Origin: Polycladidibacter hongkongensis | GTDB taxonomy: Bacteria; Pseudomonadota; Alphaproteobacteria; Rhizobiales; Stappiaceae | Direction of reading: 5' to 3' | DNA: 64,000 nucleotides | Assembly: GCF_001561995.1 (NCBI RefSeq) | Contig: NZ_LLWC01000030.1 | Span: 39,308-103,307 of the forward strand | Shown here: positions 53,298 through 63,825 of the stretch, in pieces | Layout: every line of letters starts with the position of its first letter | How positions within the stretch are numbered: position 1 is the stretch's first letter | Position numbers and translations under genes: made by a program | The notes under the pieces: model-generated | Databases searched by the model: none | Told to the model about the DNA's origin: nothing | What the model saw: only the letters and a program-made list of their open reading frames with translations

Positions 53298-54614
53298 TCA
53301 AAGACGCCAAAGTTTTACATGAGCTGGCGCTGCTTTGCGTGGTAGGGACGCGTGTAGATCTGCGATCATTGCCCGGTGTGGATTGGCCATGGCCAAAGGT
53401 ATCTGCCAGCGCGCTTCTGCGGGTTTTTCCTGATCTGTCTTGTGCAAGCCAAAAGCATTGTGTGGAACGGCTATCACAACCAGGTCAGCAGGTTTCGCCT
53501 GTGCCTGCTCCAATGTGAGCGGGGCAACGCCGGTTTGCGCCTCGACTTCTGCCGGGGAAGCCAGCGGGTCAATAATTTGCAGTTCGCAGCCAAACTGCTG
53601 TAACTCCCCAATAAGGTCGACGGCTTTAGAATTGCGAATATCTGGGACATTGGCCTTATATGTGACACCAAGAACGGTCACTTGCAGAGGTGGTGAAAAG
53701 CCAAAGCTCATGGCGCTTTGCATTAGCCTTGTGGCGATGAACAGGGGCATTTGCTCGTTGGTACCGCGGCCTGCGAGGATCACTTGCGGTTCAAAGCCGA
53801 CAGACTGTGCCTTTTCGGTGAGGTAGTAGGGATCAACGCCGATACAATGCCCACCGACGAGACCGGGTTTGAAATTCAGAAAATTCCATTTGCTGCCAGC
53901 TGCGGCTAGTACATCGGCGCTGTCCAGCCCTAGATGATGAAAGAGCATGGCCAGCTCGTTCATCAGGGCGATGTTCAGATCGCGCTGGGTGTTCTCGATG
54001 GCTTTAGCCGCTTCTGCGGTGGCTATATTCGGGGCGATGTGCAGGCCTGCGGTGATGATGTGTTTGTACAACGCGCTGGCGCGGTTGCGGGCTTGCTGCG
54101 TGTCAGCGCCAATTACCTTCACAGTATTGCTCAATGAATGTTCCGGGTCGCCGGGGTTGATGCGTTCCGGCGAATAAGCAAGATCAAAGTCTTTATGGGC
54201 GACGAGGCCAGAGCCTGCCTCTAACAACGGCGCGACAACCTCTTGCGTTGCTCCTGGAAATACCGTGCTTTCCACCAGCACCAAAGCGCCCTGCTTTAAC
54301 GCCTTGGCTATTGTGCTGGCTGCCGCTTTCAGATGGCTCAAGTCTGGCCGTTTGGAAAGGGTGATCGGGGTGGGGACGGCGATAATATGGCAGGTGGCCT
54401 TTGTCAGAACGCAGGCGTCATCACTCAGTAAAAGGCGAGGGATGTTCAATGCGCTGGTGGGCACACTGCCGGTAATGTCCTTTCCCTCTTTTAGGGCTTT
54501 GATGCGCGCGGCGCTGCTGTCAAAGCCGACAGTTTGCAAGCCAGCCTTGGCAAAGGCACAGGCTACCGGCAGGCCCACATAGCCAAGGCCGGTGACAGAC
54601 ACGCATTCGCGCAT
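53298..54614 (-). CDS. nucleotide sugar dehydrogenase, UDP-HexNAc type (WecC/TviB-like)
   Basis: A 438-residue NAD-dependent UDP-sugar dehydrogenase. N-terminal Rossmann motif VTGLGYVGLPVACAFAKAG, central YSPERINPGD, and the active-site block PGLVGGHCIGVDPYYL with its cysteine, which marks the UDP-N-acetylhexosamine branch (WecC/WbpO/TviB) rather than UDP-glucose dehydrogenase. It would make a UDP-N-acetyl-hexosaminuronate for surface polysaccharide. Last in a minus-strand galU-epimerase-dehydrogenase series, 21 bp after the epimerase gene. Confidence 0.88.
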   Translation of the reverse strand: MRECVSVTGLGYVGLPVACAFAKAGLQTVGFDSSAARIKALKEGKDITGSVPTSALNIPRLLLSDDACVLTKATCHIIAVPTPITLSKRPDLSHLKAAASTIAKALKQGALVLVESTVFPGATQEVVAPLLEAGSGLVAHKDFDLAYSPERINPGDPEHSLSNTVKVIGADTQQARNRASALYKHIITAGLHIAPNIATAEAAKAIENTQRDLNIALMNELAMLFHHLGLDSADVLAAAGSKWNFLNFKPGLVGGHCIGVDPYYLTEKAQSVGFEPQVILAGRGTNEQMPLFIATRLMQSAMSFGFSPPLQVTVLGVTYKANVPDIRNSKAVDLIGELQQFGCELQIIDPLASPAEVEAQTGVAPLTLEQAQAKPADLVVIAVPHNAFGLHKTDQEKPAEARWQIPLAMANPHRAMIADLHASLPRKAAPAHVKLWRL

Positions 54615-54635
54615 GGGATCGATCCAGTTTGCTAC

Positions 54636-55649
54636 CTAACACTGGTAGTAATCACGATACCATTTGACGAAGTTTGCAACCCCTTGTTTTACGGTGGTTT
54701 GCGGCTTAAAGCCGGTGAGCTCAAACAGGTCGGATGAGTCGGCGAAGGTGGCTGCAACATCGCCGGGCTGGAATGGAAGCAGCTCGCGCTGCGCCTTTTT
54801 ACCAAGCGCCTCTTCAATGGCTTCCAGATACTTCAAGAGCTCGACAGGTTCGGAATTGCCGATATTGCAGATGCGGAAAGGAGCACTGGAACTTGCCGGA
54901 TCCGCAGAAACCGCATCCCATTGCGGGTTTGCGGCGGGGGGGAGGAAAGTAAGGCGGAAGATTCCCTCGACAATATCGTCCACATAGGTGAAGTCGCGTA
55001 CCATATTGCCGTGGTTGAACAGCGGCACGGGGCGATCCTCTAAAATCGCCTTGGTGAATTTGAACAGGGCCATATCAGGCCGTCCCCATGGGCCATAAAC
55101 GGTGAAAAAGCGCAGGCCGGTAACCGCCTGACCAAACAAGTGGGCATAGGAATGGGCCATGGCCTCGTTGGCCTTTTTGGTGGCCGCGTAGAAGCTTACC
55201 GGATGGTTGCCACCGCGATGGGGCGAGAGCGGCATGTGCTCGTCTAGCCCAAACACAGAGGACGTGGAGGCGAAGACCATATGCTGCGGTTTGTGCGCCC
55301 TAGCGCCTTCCAGCATGGATAGAAAGCCGGTCACGTTAGCATCCACATAGGACTGGGGCGCTTCCAGTGAATAACGCACGCCTGCTTGTCCGGCTAAGTG
55401 GATGACGTGGCTTGGTTTATGCTCTGCAAACAGCTGCATGACTGCAGCTGAGTCCTCCAAGCGGATCCGGGCCTCGGTAAAATGATTTCCAGATTTGGCA
55501 AGGCGGGCGAGACGCGCTTTCTTTAAATTGACATCGTAGTAATCAGTTAGGCAATCAAGGCCGACCACATGATAGCCTTCATCCAAAAGGCGTTTGGCAA
55601 CGGCATTGCCGATGAAGCCAGCGGTGCCGGTGACAAGAATGGTCTGCAT
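54636..55649 (-). CDS. NAD-dependent epimerase, UDP-glucuronate 4-epimerase-like
   Basis: A 337-residue extended SDR. Cofactor motif VTGTAGFIGNAVAKRLL at the N-terminus, LDCLTDYYDVNLKKARL (typical of uronate epimerases), catalytic SSVFG Ser/Thr and YAATKKANE (YxxxK), RFFTVYGPWGRPDMALFKF, and GNMVRDFTYVDDIV. The closest known type interconverts UDP-glucuronate and UDP-galacturonate; the adjacent dehydrogenase is of the N-acetyl type, so an acetylated uronate is also possible. Middle gene of the sugar-nucleotide operon. Confidence 0.87.
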   Translation of the reverse strand: MQTILVTGTAGFIGNAVAKRLLDEGYHVVGLDCLTDYYDVNLKKARLARLAKSGNHFTEARIRLEDSAAVMQLFAEHKPSHVIHLAGQAGVRYSLEAPQSYVDANVTGFLSMLEGARAHKPQHMVFASTSSVFGLDEHMPLSPHRGGNHPVSFYAATKKANEAMAHSYAHLFGQAVTGLRFFTVYGPWGRPDMALFKFTKAILEDRPVPLFNHGNMVRDFTYVDDIVEGIFRLTFLPPAANPQWDAVSADPASSSAPFRICNIGNSEPVELLKYLEAIEEALGKKAQRELLPFQPGDVAATFADSSDLFELTGFKPQTTVKQGVANFVKWYRDYYQC

Positions 55650-55683
55650 GGGGTGGTCCTTGATTATGCTTTGTTTTAAGGGA

Positions 55684-56556
55684 TTAAACCAGCTGGCTCA
55701 GCAACGGGCGGATCTCGCCAGCCAATGTCTCATCTTCCAAGGCATAGGCAATGTTGGCAGCCAAGAAACCGGCCTTCGAGCCGCAATCGAAGGTTTGCCC
55801 CTTAAACTCTACGCCGTGGAATGGTTGGCCTTGCATGAGCTGTAGCATGGCGTCGGTCAGCTGAATTTCACCGCCAGCTCCGGCGGCTTGTGTTTGTAGA
55901 AGATCGAAGATTTCCGGCTGCAGAATATAGCGGCCATTTATGTACAGATTTGAAGGTGCGGTGCCCTGTGCCGGTTTTTCTACCATACCGGTGATCGGGA
56001 ACGAGCCATCAGCGGCGATGGCGCCGCGCTCGATAATGCCGTAGTTGTGAGTTTGGTCTTCGGGGACTTCTTGCACCGAGATAACGTTTCCGCCATGGGT
56101 ATTGTAGGCTTCAACCATCTGAGAGAGGCAACCCTTTTGTGCCTTCATAAGCATGTCCGGCAAGAGGATGGCGAAAGGGTCGCGGCCAATAATATCGCGG
56201 GCACACCAAATGGCGTGACCAAGGCCAAGAGGGGCCTGTTGCCGGGTGAATGAGGTGGTGCCTGCGCCGGGGCGGATCTTGTCAAGCAGCGCGATCGCTT
56301 CTTGTTTGTCGCGGCCTCGCAAGGTTTCTTCCAGTTCGTAAGCTATGTCAAAATGGTCTTCTATGACATGTTTGTTGCGGCCAGTGACAAAGACAATATG
56401 CTCAATCCCTGCGGCGCGGGCTTCATCGACAACGTATTGCACCACTGGTGCATCGACGATGGTAAGCATTTCTTTCGGCACGGCTTTGGTTGCTGGTAGA
56501 AAACGCGTACCAAGGCCAGCGACAGGTAGAACAGCTTTTTTAATTGCTTTGGTCAC
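55684..56556 (-). CDS. galU: UTP-glucose-1-phosphate uridylyltransferase
   Basis: A 290-residue nucleotidyltransferase making UDP-glucose. Signature [24 protein letters not shown] at the N-terminus (first half quoted: [15 protein letters not shown]), [27 protein letters not shown], and GMVEKPAQG typical of GalU. First gene of the minus-strand operon that continues with the epimerase (35 bp) and dehydrogenase. Confidence 0.94.
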   Translation of the reverse strand: MTKAIKKAVLPVAGLGTRFLPATKAVPKEMLTIVDAPVVQYVVDEARAAGIEHIVFVTGRNKHVIEDHFDIAYELEETLRGRDKQEAIALLDKIRPGAGTTSFTRQQAPLGLGHAIWCARDIIGRDPFAILLPDMLMKAQKGCLSQMVEAYNTHGGNVISVQEVPEDQTHNYGIIERGAIAADGSFPITGMVEKPAQGTAPSNLYINGRYILQPEIFDLLQTQAAGAGGEIQLTDAMLQLMQGQPFHGVEFKGQTFDCGSKAGFLAANIAYALEDETLAGEIRPLLSQLV

Positions 56557-56830
56557 GAGACGCCCCCGATATTTTCAGATTTCTTTATGTGCGAAACTAA
56601 CCTCTAGCGCATAAGTATGGAAGGGCTTTTGGTCAACCAAGGGAGAGTGCGCAGTGACAATTCCTCGGGATAAGTCAGTGATTTTTCACAGTGCTGTCAA
56701 ATAGGAAAAGCCTTTGCTTGGCTTGGCGCATGAATGGGTAAAGATAAGAGGGCTTTACCTTTTTGATTCTCGAGAGTAGAGATCTACTGTTGGTTGTGTA
56801 TTGCGCATGTTTATAGTCGGAAAGTGTCGC

Positions 56831-57643
56831 ATGATTGAAACAATGAAAACCGCTGCGCTCGCAGCTGGAAATGAGATCTTGCGGATCTACGAATCTGACT
56901 TTGAGGGCACCTTGAAGGAGGATGGCACGCCGGTGACCATCGCCGATCAACGGGCCGAGAAGATTATCGAGAAAATACTGGCCGATGCGTTTGCCGACGT
57001 GCCGATGATTGGCGAGGAAGCAGCGGCCTACGGACGCCTGCCAGCAGAAAAAGAGCGTATCTTTATTGTTGACCCGCTTGATGGAACCAAAGAGTTTATC
57101 ATGCGGAATGGCGAGTTTACCGTCAATATCGCATTGATAGAGCGCGGCGTCCCTGTGCTTGGTGTGATCTACGCACCGGTGCTGCAGGAGCTGTTTTGGG
57201 GTATTGCGGGCGAAGGGGCCTATAAGCAGTTTATTGACGCTGATATCGCTGAAGCGCCGCAATCGATCGCGACAAGAGGCTGTGACGCCGAGCCTTTGGT
57301 GGCCTTGGCCAGCCGTTCGCACGCTTCGCTTGATACCGAAGCGATGATCGAGAAACTGGGCATGTGCTCTGTCAAAAACGCGGGATCTTCATTGAAGTTC
57401 TGCCGCGTTGCCGAGGGATCAGCGGATTTTTACCCCCGCCTTGCGCCCACAATGCAATGGGACACAGCAGCCGGAGATGCGATTCTTCGGGCAGCTGGCG
57501 GCGCTGTTGTGGGACTGGATGGCGATCCGCTGCGCTACGGCATTGCGGAGAGACATGGAACCCGCGCCTATGAAAACCCATCCTTTCTTGCGGTGGGGGA
57601 TAGCAAAATTATTTCCCAATACGAGCTGCTGCCAGTTTCCTAG
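56831..57643 (+). CDS. cysQ: 3'(2'),5'-bisphosphate nucleotidase
   Basis: A 270-residue Mg-dependent, lithium-sensitive phosphatase of the FIG/IMPase superfamily that removes 3'-phosphoadenosine phosphate (PAP), the by-product of PAPS use. Metal motifs: IADQRAEK, GEEAA, DPLDGTKEFI (core DPxDGT), and WDTAAGDAILRAAGG at the C-terminal site. ATG at 56831 has GGAAAG at good spacing; in-frame starts lie upstream at 56807 and 56801. It precedes cysD and cysNC, so it probably works with sulfate activation. Confidence 0.94.
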   Translation: MIETMKTAALAAGNEILRIYESDFEGTLKEDGTPVTIADQRAEKIIEKILADAFADVPMIGEEAAAYGRLPAEKERIFIVDPLDGTKEFIMRNGEFTVNIALIERGVPVLGVIYAPVLQELFWGIAGEGAYKQFIDADIAEAPQSIATRGCDAEPLVALASRSHASLDTEAMIEKLGMCSVKNAGSSLKFCRVAEGSADFYPRLAPTMQWDTAAGDAILRAAGGAVVGLDGDPLRYGIAERHGTRAYENPSFLAVGDSKIISQYELLPVS

Positions 57644-57673
57644 GCTTCGGCAAGCCCAAGCATAATCGCTAGA

Positions 57674-57711
57674 CTCCAAGGCAACAAACGAGACATCCTC
57701 AAGCCTTGGAG
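57674..57711 (+). promoter_or_regulatory. cysD leader hairpin that sequesters the ribosome-binding site
   Basis: Perfect 9-bp inverted repeat CTCCAAGGC (57674-57682) and GCCTTGGAG (57703-57711) with a 20-nt loop. The GGAG Shine-Dalgarno of cysD (start 57718) is the end of the second arm. When folded, cysD translation would be blocked. No T-run, so not a terminator. Confidence 0.6.
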
Positions 57712-57717
57712 ATAGTG

Positions 57718-58626
57718 ATGGGCATCGAGCGTTTTTCCCATCTGAAGCAATTAGAGAACGAGAGCATTCACATTATCCGCGAGGTCGCGGCGGAGTTTAA
57801 CAACCCGGTGATGCTGTACTCGATTGGCAAAGATTCTGCGGTGATGCTGCATTTGGCGTTGAAGGCGTTTTACCCCTCGCGCTTGCCGTTTCCCGTGCTG
57901 CATGTGGACACCACTTGGAAGTTTCGCGAAATGATCGAGTTTCGCGATGCCAATGCAAAAAAGTATGATCTGGATTTGATTGTGCATACCAACCCTGAGG
58001 GGAAGGCACAAAATATCAATCCGTTTGATCATGGCAGCTCCAACTACACCCACATTATGAAAACCGAGGCGCTGAAACAGGCTCTCGACAAATACGGGTT
58101 TGATGCCGCTTTTGGCGGTGCGCGCCGGGATGAGGAAAAATCCCGAGCCAAAGAACGTGTGTTTTCTTTCCGAACCAAAAGTCACGGCTGGGACCCGAAA
58201 AACCAGCGGCCAGAATTGTGGCAGCTGTTTAATGCGCGGGTAGCGCCGGGTGAGAGCATTCGTGCTTTCCCGCTGTCCAACTGGACCGAGCTTGATATCT
58301 GGCAATACATCCTCGCGGAGGGCATTGAAGTGCCTTCGCTGTATCTGGCTAAACAGCGACCAGTGGTGGAGCGGGGCGGCACGTTGCTTATGGTGGATGA
58401 CGAGCGTTTGCCGCTGCATCCAGGCGAGGTCGTGCAGCAGCGCATGGTGCGTTTCCGCACACTTGGCTGTTATCCGCTGACAGGTGCGGTGGAAAGCGAC
58501 GCGGACACCCTTGAAGATGTTGTTGGAGAAATGCTGGTGGCGCGCACGTCAGAGCGGCAAGGCCGCCTGATCGATCATGATGATGCCGCTTCCATGGAAA
58601 AGAAGAAACGCGAGGGCTACTTCTAA
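57718..58626 (+). CDS. cysD: sulfate adenylyltransferase subunit 2
   Basis: A 302-residue ATP sulfurylase small subunit of the PP-loop superfamily, forming APS with the CysN GTPase. PP-loop [13 protein letters not shown], then [32 protein letters not shown] and [15 protein letters not shown], ending [23 protein letters not shown] (part). Start at 57718 after GGAG; the in-frame TTG at 57706 is part of that site. Its stop overlaps the cysNC start by one base (TAATG). Confidence 0.97.
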   Translation: MGIERFSHLKQLENESIHIIREVAAEFNNPVMLYSIGKDSAVMLHLALKAFYPSRLPFPVLHVDTTWKFREMIEFRDANAKKYDLDLIVHTNPEGKAQNINPFDHGSSNYTHIMKTEALKQALDKYGFDAAFGGARRDEEKSRAKERVFSFRTKSHGWDPKNQRPELWQLFNARVAPGESIRAFPLSNWTELDIWQYILAEGIEVPSLYLAKQRPVVERGGTLLMVDDERLPLHPGEVVQQRMVRFRTLGCYPLTGAVESDADTLEDVVGEMLVARTSERQGRLIDHDDAASMEKKKREGYF

Positions 58627-60530
58627 TGAACCAGATCGCCCCTATTGATGCCAGTGCTGCGGTTGCGGCCTTTGTTAGTAGTCAAGAAAACAAAGAGCAG
58701 CTGCGTTTTCTTACCTGTGGTAGCGTGGATGATGGCAAGTCGACCCTGATTGGTCGCCTGCTTTACGATAGTAAACTGATCTTTGAAGATCAGTTGCAAG
58801 CGCTGGAAAAAGACAGTCGTCGCCATGGAACTGTCGGCGAGGATATCGATCTTGCGTTGCTGGTGGATGGGCTTGAGGCGGAACGTGAACAGGGCATTAC
58901 GATCGACGTTGCCTATCGCTTCTTCTCAACAGACAAGCGCCGGTTTATCGTTGCCGATACGCCGGGCCACGAGCAATACACGCGCAACATGGCCACCGGT
59001 GCCTCTACAGCGGATCTGGCGATTTTGCTGGTGGATGCGCGCAAGGGGCTGCTGACGCAAACGCGGCGGCATGCCTTTATCGCCTCTTTGCTTGGTGTGC
59101 GCCATTTGGTGCTTGCGGTCAATAAAATCGATCTGGTGGACTATTCCCAGCAGGTTTTTGATGAGATTTCGGCGGAATTCGCCAGTCTCGCCGCATCGTT
59201 TGATTTTGAAAGCGCCACGGCAATTCCCATGTCGGCCCGTTTTGGTGACAATGTCACTTCAGTCAGTGAAAATCTCTCTTGGTTTCAAGGGCCCACATTG
59301 CTGGCGCATCTGGAAACTGTGCCGCTTGCAGCGGAGCAAAGCTCGCAGGCGTTTCGCTTGCCGGTGCAATGGGTAAACCGTCCTAATCTGGATTTTCGCG
59401 GTTTTTCCGGTACGGTGAGCGGCGGCACTATCCGGGTTGGAGACGAGGTTGCTGTCGCCAGTTCGGGGAAGACTTCGCAGGTTGCGCGCTTGGTCACAAT
59501 GGACGGAGATCGGCAGTCCGCCGCGCCGGGTGAAGCCGTGACCGTAACGCTGGCCGACGAGATTGACATCTCGCGCGGCGACGTGCTTGCCCATGCGCAG
59601 CACCGGCCAGAGGTGAGCGACCAATTAGCTGCACACTTGATCTGGATGTCCGAAGCGCCGCTGTTTCCCGGGCGCTCCTATTTGCTGAAATGTGGCTCAA
59701 GCACAGTGACGGCACAGGTCAGCGAGATCAAACACAAGATCGATGTGAACTCCTCACAGCATCTGGCGGGCAAGCAGCTAGAGCTCAACGAGATCGCGTT
59801 TTGTAACCTGTCGCTCTCCAAGAGCATTGCTTTTGATCCCTATGAAGCAAATCGGGAGACTGGCTCGTTTATCCTGATCGATCGGATGAGCAATGAGACA
59901 GTGGCCGCTGGTTTGATCTGGTTTGGTTTGCAGCGGGCGAGCAATGTGCACCTGCAGTCGCTGAATATCAGCAAGGCAGAGCGTGCCGCCCAAAAGGGGC
60001 AAAAAAGCGCGGCGCTGTGGTTTACCGGCTTGTCTGGCGCAGGGAAATCTACCATTGCCAACGCTCTGGAGAGCAAGCTGCATGCTCTCGGCGCGCATTC
60101 CTATCTGCTGGACGGCGACAATATCCGCCATGGGTTGAATCGGGATCTTGGCTTTGCCGAAGCGGACCGGGTGGAAAATATCCGCCGGGTCAGTGAAACG
60201 GCCAAGCTGTTTGTTGATGCTGGGCTTATCACGCTGGTGTCGTTTATCTCGCCATTCAAGGCGGAGCGGCGACAGGCGCGCGAGAAGTTCGAGGACGGTG
60301 AGTTTATTGAAATTCATGTGGCAACGCCGTTTGAAACCTGTGCGCAGCGTGATCCCAAAGGGCTCTATGCCAAGGCAAAGGCCGGGGAAATTACCAATTT
60401 CACCGGGTTAGACAGCCCCTATGAGGTGCCAGAGGCCGCCGAGCTGGTGCTGGACACGTCAAGCAAGAGCCCCGAGATGCTGGCGGACGAGATTATCGGT
60501 TATTTGCGCGAAAAGCAGATAATTCTTTAA
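58626..60530 (+). CDS. cysNC: bifunctional sulfate adenylyltransferase subunit 1 / APS kinase
   Basis: A 634-residue fusion. Residues 1-445 are the CysN elongation-factor-like GTPase (P-loop GSVDDGKSTLIGRLLYD near 37, DTPGHEQYTRNM, NKIDLVD), which drives APS formation with CysD. Residues about 455-634 are APS kinase (CysC) with P-loop GLSGAGKSTIA, DGDNIRHGLNRDLGF and SFISPFKAERRQAR, making PAPS. The kinase fusion plus cysQ and absence of cysH suggest PAPS production, for assimilation or for sulfation as with rhizobial NodPQ. Confidence 0.97.
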   Translation: MNQIAPIDASAAVAAFVSSQENKEQLRFLTCGSVDDGKSTLIGRLLYDSKLIFEDQLQALEKDSRRHGTVGEDIDLALLVDGLEAEREQGITIDVAYRFFSTDKRRFIVADTPGHEQYTRNMATGASTADLAILLVDARKGLLTQTRRHAFIASLLGVRHLVLAVNKIDLVDYSQQVFDEISAEFASLAASFDFESATAIPMSARFGDNVTSVSENLSWFQGPTLLAHLETVPLAAEQSSQAFRLPVQWVNRPNLDFRGFSGTVSGGTIRVGDEVAVASSGKTSQVARLVTMDGDRQSAAPGEAVTVTLADEIDISRGDVLAHAQHRPEVSDQLAAHLIWMSEAPLFPGRSYLLKCGSSTVTAQVSEIKHKIDVNSSQHLAGKQLELNEIAFCNLSLSKSIAFDPYEANRETGSFILIDRMSNETVAAGLIWFGLQRASNVHLQSLNISKAERAAQKGQKSAALWFTGLSGAGKSTIANALESKLHALGAHSYLLDGDNIRHGLNRDLGFAEADRVENIRRVSETAKLFVDAGLITLVSFISPFKAERRQAREKFEDGEFIEIHVATPFETCAQRDPKGLYAKAKAGEITNFTGLDSPYEVPEAAELVLDTSSKSPEMLADEIIGYLREKQIIL

Positions 60531-60558
60531 AAGACCGGTTGTTTTAAACTGGTAGAAG

Positions 60559-60586
60559 AGGGGTGCCGTTGGGCGCCCCTTTTTGT
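60559..60586 (+). terminator. terminator of the cysD-cysNC operon
   Basis: Nine-pair stem AGGGGTGCC/GGCGCCCCT (one G-T or G-C shift tolerated) with loop GTTG, followed by TTTTGTTG. Confidence 0.85.
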
Positions 60587-60665
60587 TGCAGGTCTTGTGT
60601 TTTTGGTTGCAAAGCAGTATTCAACCTTCGGCTACTCTAACGCATTTCATGGGAGTAATTGCTTC

Positions 60666-61511
60666 GTGTCCAAGCCCAACACTACTGTAAAGGTTGGCTC
60701 CGCCGAGTTTTCAAATAGTAAACCTTTTTCGCTGATTGCCGGCCCGTGCCAGATGGAAAGCCGGGAACACGCCTTGGAGATGGCGCAGGCCTTGAAAGAA
60801 ATCACCGAACAGCTCGGCATTGGCTTTGTTTTTAAAACAAGCTTCGACAAGGCAAATCGCACCAGTCTTTCTGCGGGGCGCGGCGTGGGGATGGCCAAGG
60901 GCCTTGACGTGTTTGCCGAAATCAAAGAGACCTATGGTTTGCCGGTGATCACGGATGTGCACGAGTCGCATCAGTGTGCGCCCGTTGCTGCGGTCTGTGA
61001 TGTTTTGCAGATACCTGCCTATTTGTGCCGCCAGACGGATTTGTTGATTGCAGCTGCTAAGACTGGCGCGGCGATTAATGTGAAAAAAGGGCAGTTTCTC
61101 GCACCTTGGGACATGCAGCATGTTCTCAATAAAATAACGCAGAGTGGCAATGCCAATGTGATGCTGTGCGAGCGTGGGGCGAGCTTTGGTTACAACACCC
61201 AAGTTTCCGATATGCGCGGCCTGCCTATTATGGCGGCGACAGGCGCGCCGGTGATTTTTGATGCAACCCATTCAGTACAGCAGCCCGGCGGGCAGGGGGG
61301 TTCCTCTGGCGGACAGCGGGAATTCGTTCCTGTGTTGGCGCGGGCGGCGGTTGCCGTTGGTGTGGCGGGCTTGTTCATAGAAACGCATCAAGATCCTGAT
61401 AAAGCACCAAGTGATGGACCGAATATGATTCCCCTGAACCGTCTCAAGGAACTGCTTGAGTGGTTGCAGGAGTTTGACAAGGTTGCTAAATCCGGCTCTT
61501 TTGAGCTGTGA
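60666..61511 (+). CDS. kdsA: 2-dehydro-3-deoxyphosphooctonate aldolase
   Basis: A 281-residue enzyme condensing arabinose 5-phosphate and phosphoenolpyruvate to Kdo 8-phosphate for lipopolysaccharide core. Motifs: [71 protein letters not shown], and [23 protein letters not shown] at 60666 with GGAG upstream gives the standard length; the frame is open to 60597 but those residues are not family-like. Enolase follows, as is common in alphaproteobacteria. Confidence 0.95.
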   Translation: MSKPNTTVKVGSAEFSNSKPFSLIAGPCQMESREHALEMAQALKEITEQLGIGFVFKTSFDKANRTSLSAGRGVGMAKGLDVFAEIKETYGLPVITDVHESHQCAPVAAVCDVLQIPAYLCRQTDLLIAAAKTGAAINVKKGQFLAPWDMQHVLNKITQSGNANVMLCERGASFGYNTQVSDMRGLPIMAATGAPVIFDATHSVQQPGGQGGSSGGQREFVPVLARAAVAVGVAGLFIETHQDPDKAPSDGPNMIPLNRLKELLEWLQEFDKVAKSGSFEL

Positions 61512-61533
61512 TATTTAAGTGATCTTGTTTTTG

Positions 61534-61552
61534 ATACGTATAGACTACGTAT
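61534..61552. promoter_or_regulatory. perfect inverted repeat between kdsA and eno
   Basis: ATACGTA-TAGAC-TACGTAT, 7-bp perfect arms with a 5-bp centre, about 145 bp before the eno start and not followed by a T-run. Candidate operator; regulator unknown. Confidence 0.4.
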
Positions 61553-61664
61553 TAGCAGGCAGGTGCGACAAAAAACGCGAGGTAAGACCCCTGAAATACT
61601 AAAGGATGGACAGAATGTCCTCTTTTAAAGACTTATCTCACGGGCTAGGAACACCTAAGCCTAA

Positions 61665-62972
<1,308 letters not shown>

Positions 62973-62997
62973 GCCTTGCATAATCAAGCGCTTTATG

Positions 62998-63028
62998 GGG
63001 TCCGGTTAGAAGCCGGGCCCTTTTTTTT
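62998..63028 (+). terminator. terminator of eno
   Basis: Nine-pair stem GGGTCCGGT/GCCGGGCCC (two G-T pairs) with a 5-nt loop and eight T residues. Confidence 0.9.
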
Positions 63029-63153
63029 GGCGTAAGCTTAGGTAAATCATAAACATAGACAATTTAAATTACTTTAAAAATTAGTGGTAAGGTTGAAGAC
63101 GTGTTGTGCTTGTAGTACTTGACCCTCAATCTTTTAACTATGGAATTAATAGT

Positions 63154-63568
63154 ATGAATGATGAGAAGGGTCTTGAGTACATTGCAAAGCAATGTATTTT
63201 TGTATTTCTACTAATGATTGCAATGCAGACTTATAAAGCGCTTGTAAGCATTGTACTCAGCCTCGCGGCTGTTTCTTATAAAACTAGCGGGCTTGCAGCT
63301 TCCTTCTTTATGGAGCTGGGAATTATAAATGCAGTTGTCTTTTTTTGTCTCCGCAGTTGCACTTTTGTTTTTTTGGCGAAAGAAAAGTTTCATTTCAGGT
63401 ATAGTTTTGCTGGTGATTGCTACATTAAAACTATGGGACCTCCTATATGTTGATTTCTTAAGTGGCTATACGAAGGTTGAGTGGACTTCGTATATTTTGC
63501 CGGTGCTTTACTTTGGTACCGCCTGCTGCGGCTGCGTCGTTACGTGGCGTTTACGGTCGTTCAGCTAG
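63154..63568 (+). pseudogene. membrane protein gene interrupted by a frameshift at a T7 tract
   Basis: Translation from 63154 (MNDEKGLEYIAKQ) gives about 62 residues with two hydrophobic segments. Deleting one T from the seven-T run at 63340-63346 joins this to the frame ending at 63568, restoring a helix (INAVVFFVSAVALLFFW) and yielding a protein of about 137 residues with four hydrophobic segments and a Cys-rich end. As sequenced, the first frame instead runs on to 63453 with unlikely residues. Real mutation, phase variation or a sequencing error are all possible. Family not recognised. Confidence 0.65.
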
Positions 63569-63605
63569 CAATTTCGATATATTTCTCTTTTGTCGGAGGG
63601 CCGAG

Positions 63606-63825
63606 TTGAGCGCAGAACTGTCGCTAAGTAATGCATGTTTGAGTTGGCCCGCTGCGGGCAGGCAAGGCACATCCGGAGACAACACTCCACCTACTGGCAA
63701 GGTTGTACTTTTGAATGCCGAATTGCGTATTCACAAAGGGGAACATGTGGTGCTGAGCGCTCCATCGGGTCAGGGAAAAACGACGGTTCTACAAGCGTTG
63801 CTTGGCTTACGGAGTTTACAGAGCT
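63606..63825 (+). pseudogene. ABC transporter ATPase gene, truncated by IS insertion
   Basis: Starts with TTG, preceded by GGAGGG. The first 68 or so residues look like the beginning of an ABC nucleotide-binding domain: ELSLSNACLSWPA, then VVLLNAELRIHKGEHVVLSA and Walker A APSGQGKTTVLQALLGL. After about residue 73 the sequence turns into the end of an insertion sequence. Signature and Walker B are absent, so it is inactive unless the missing part lies beyond the IS. Its upstream neighbour is the broken membrane protein gene, perhaps its partner. Confidence 0.75.
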
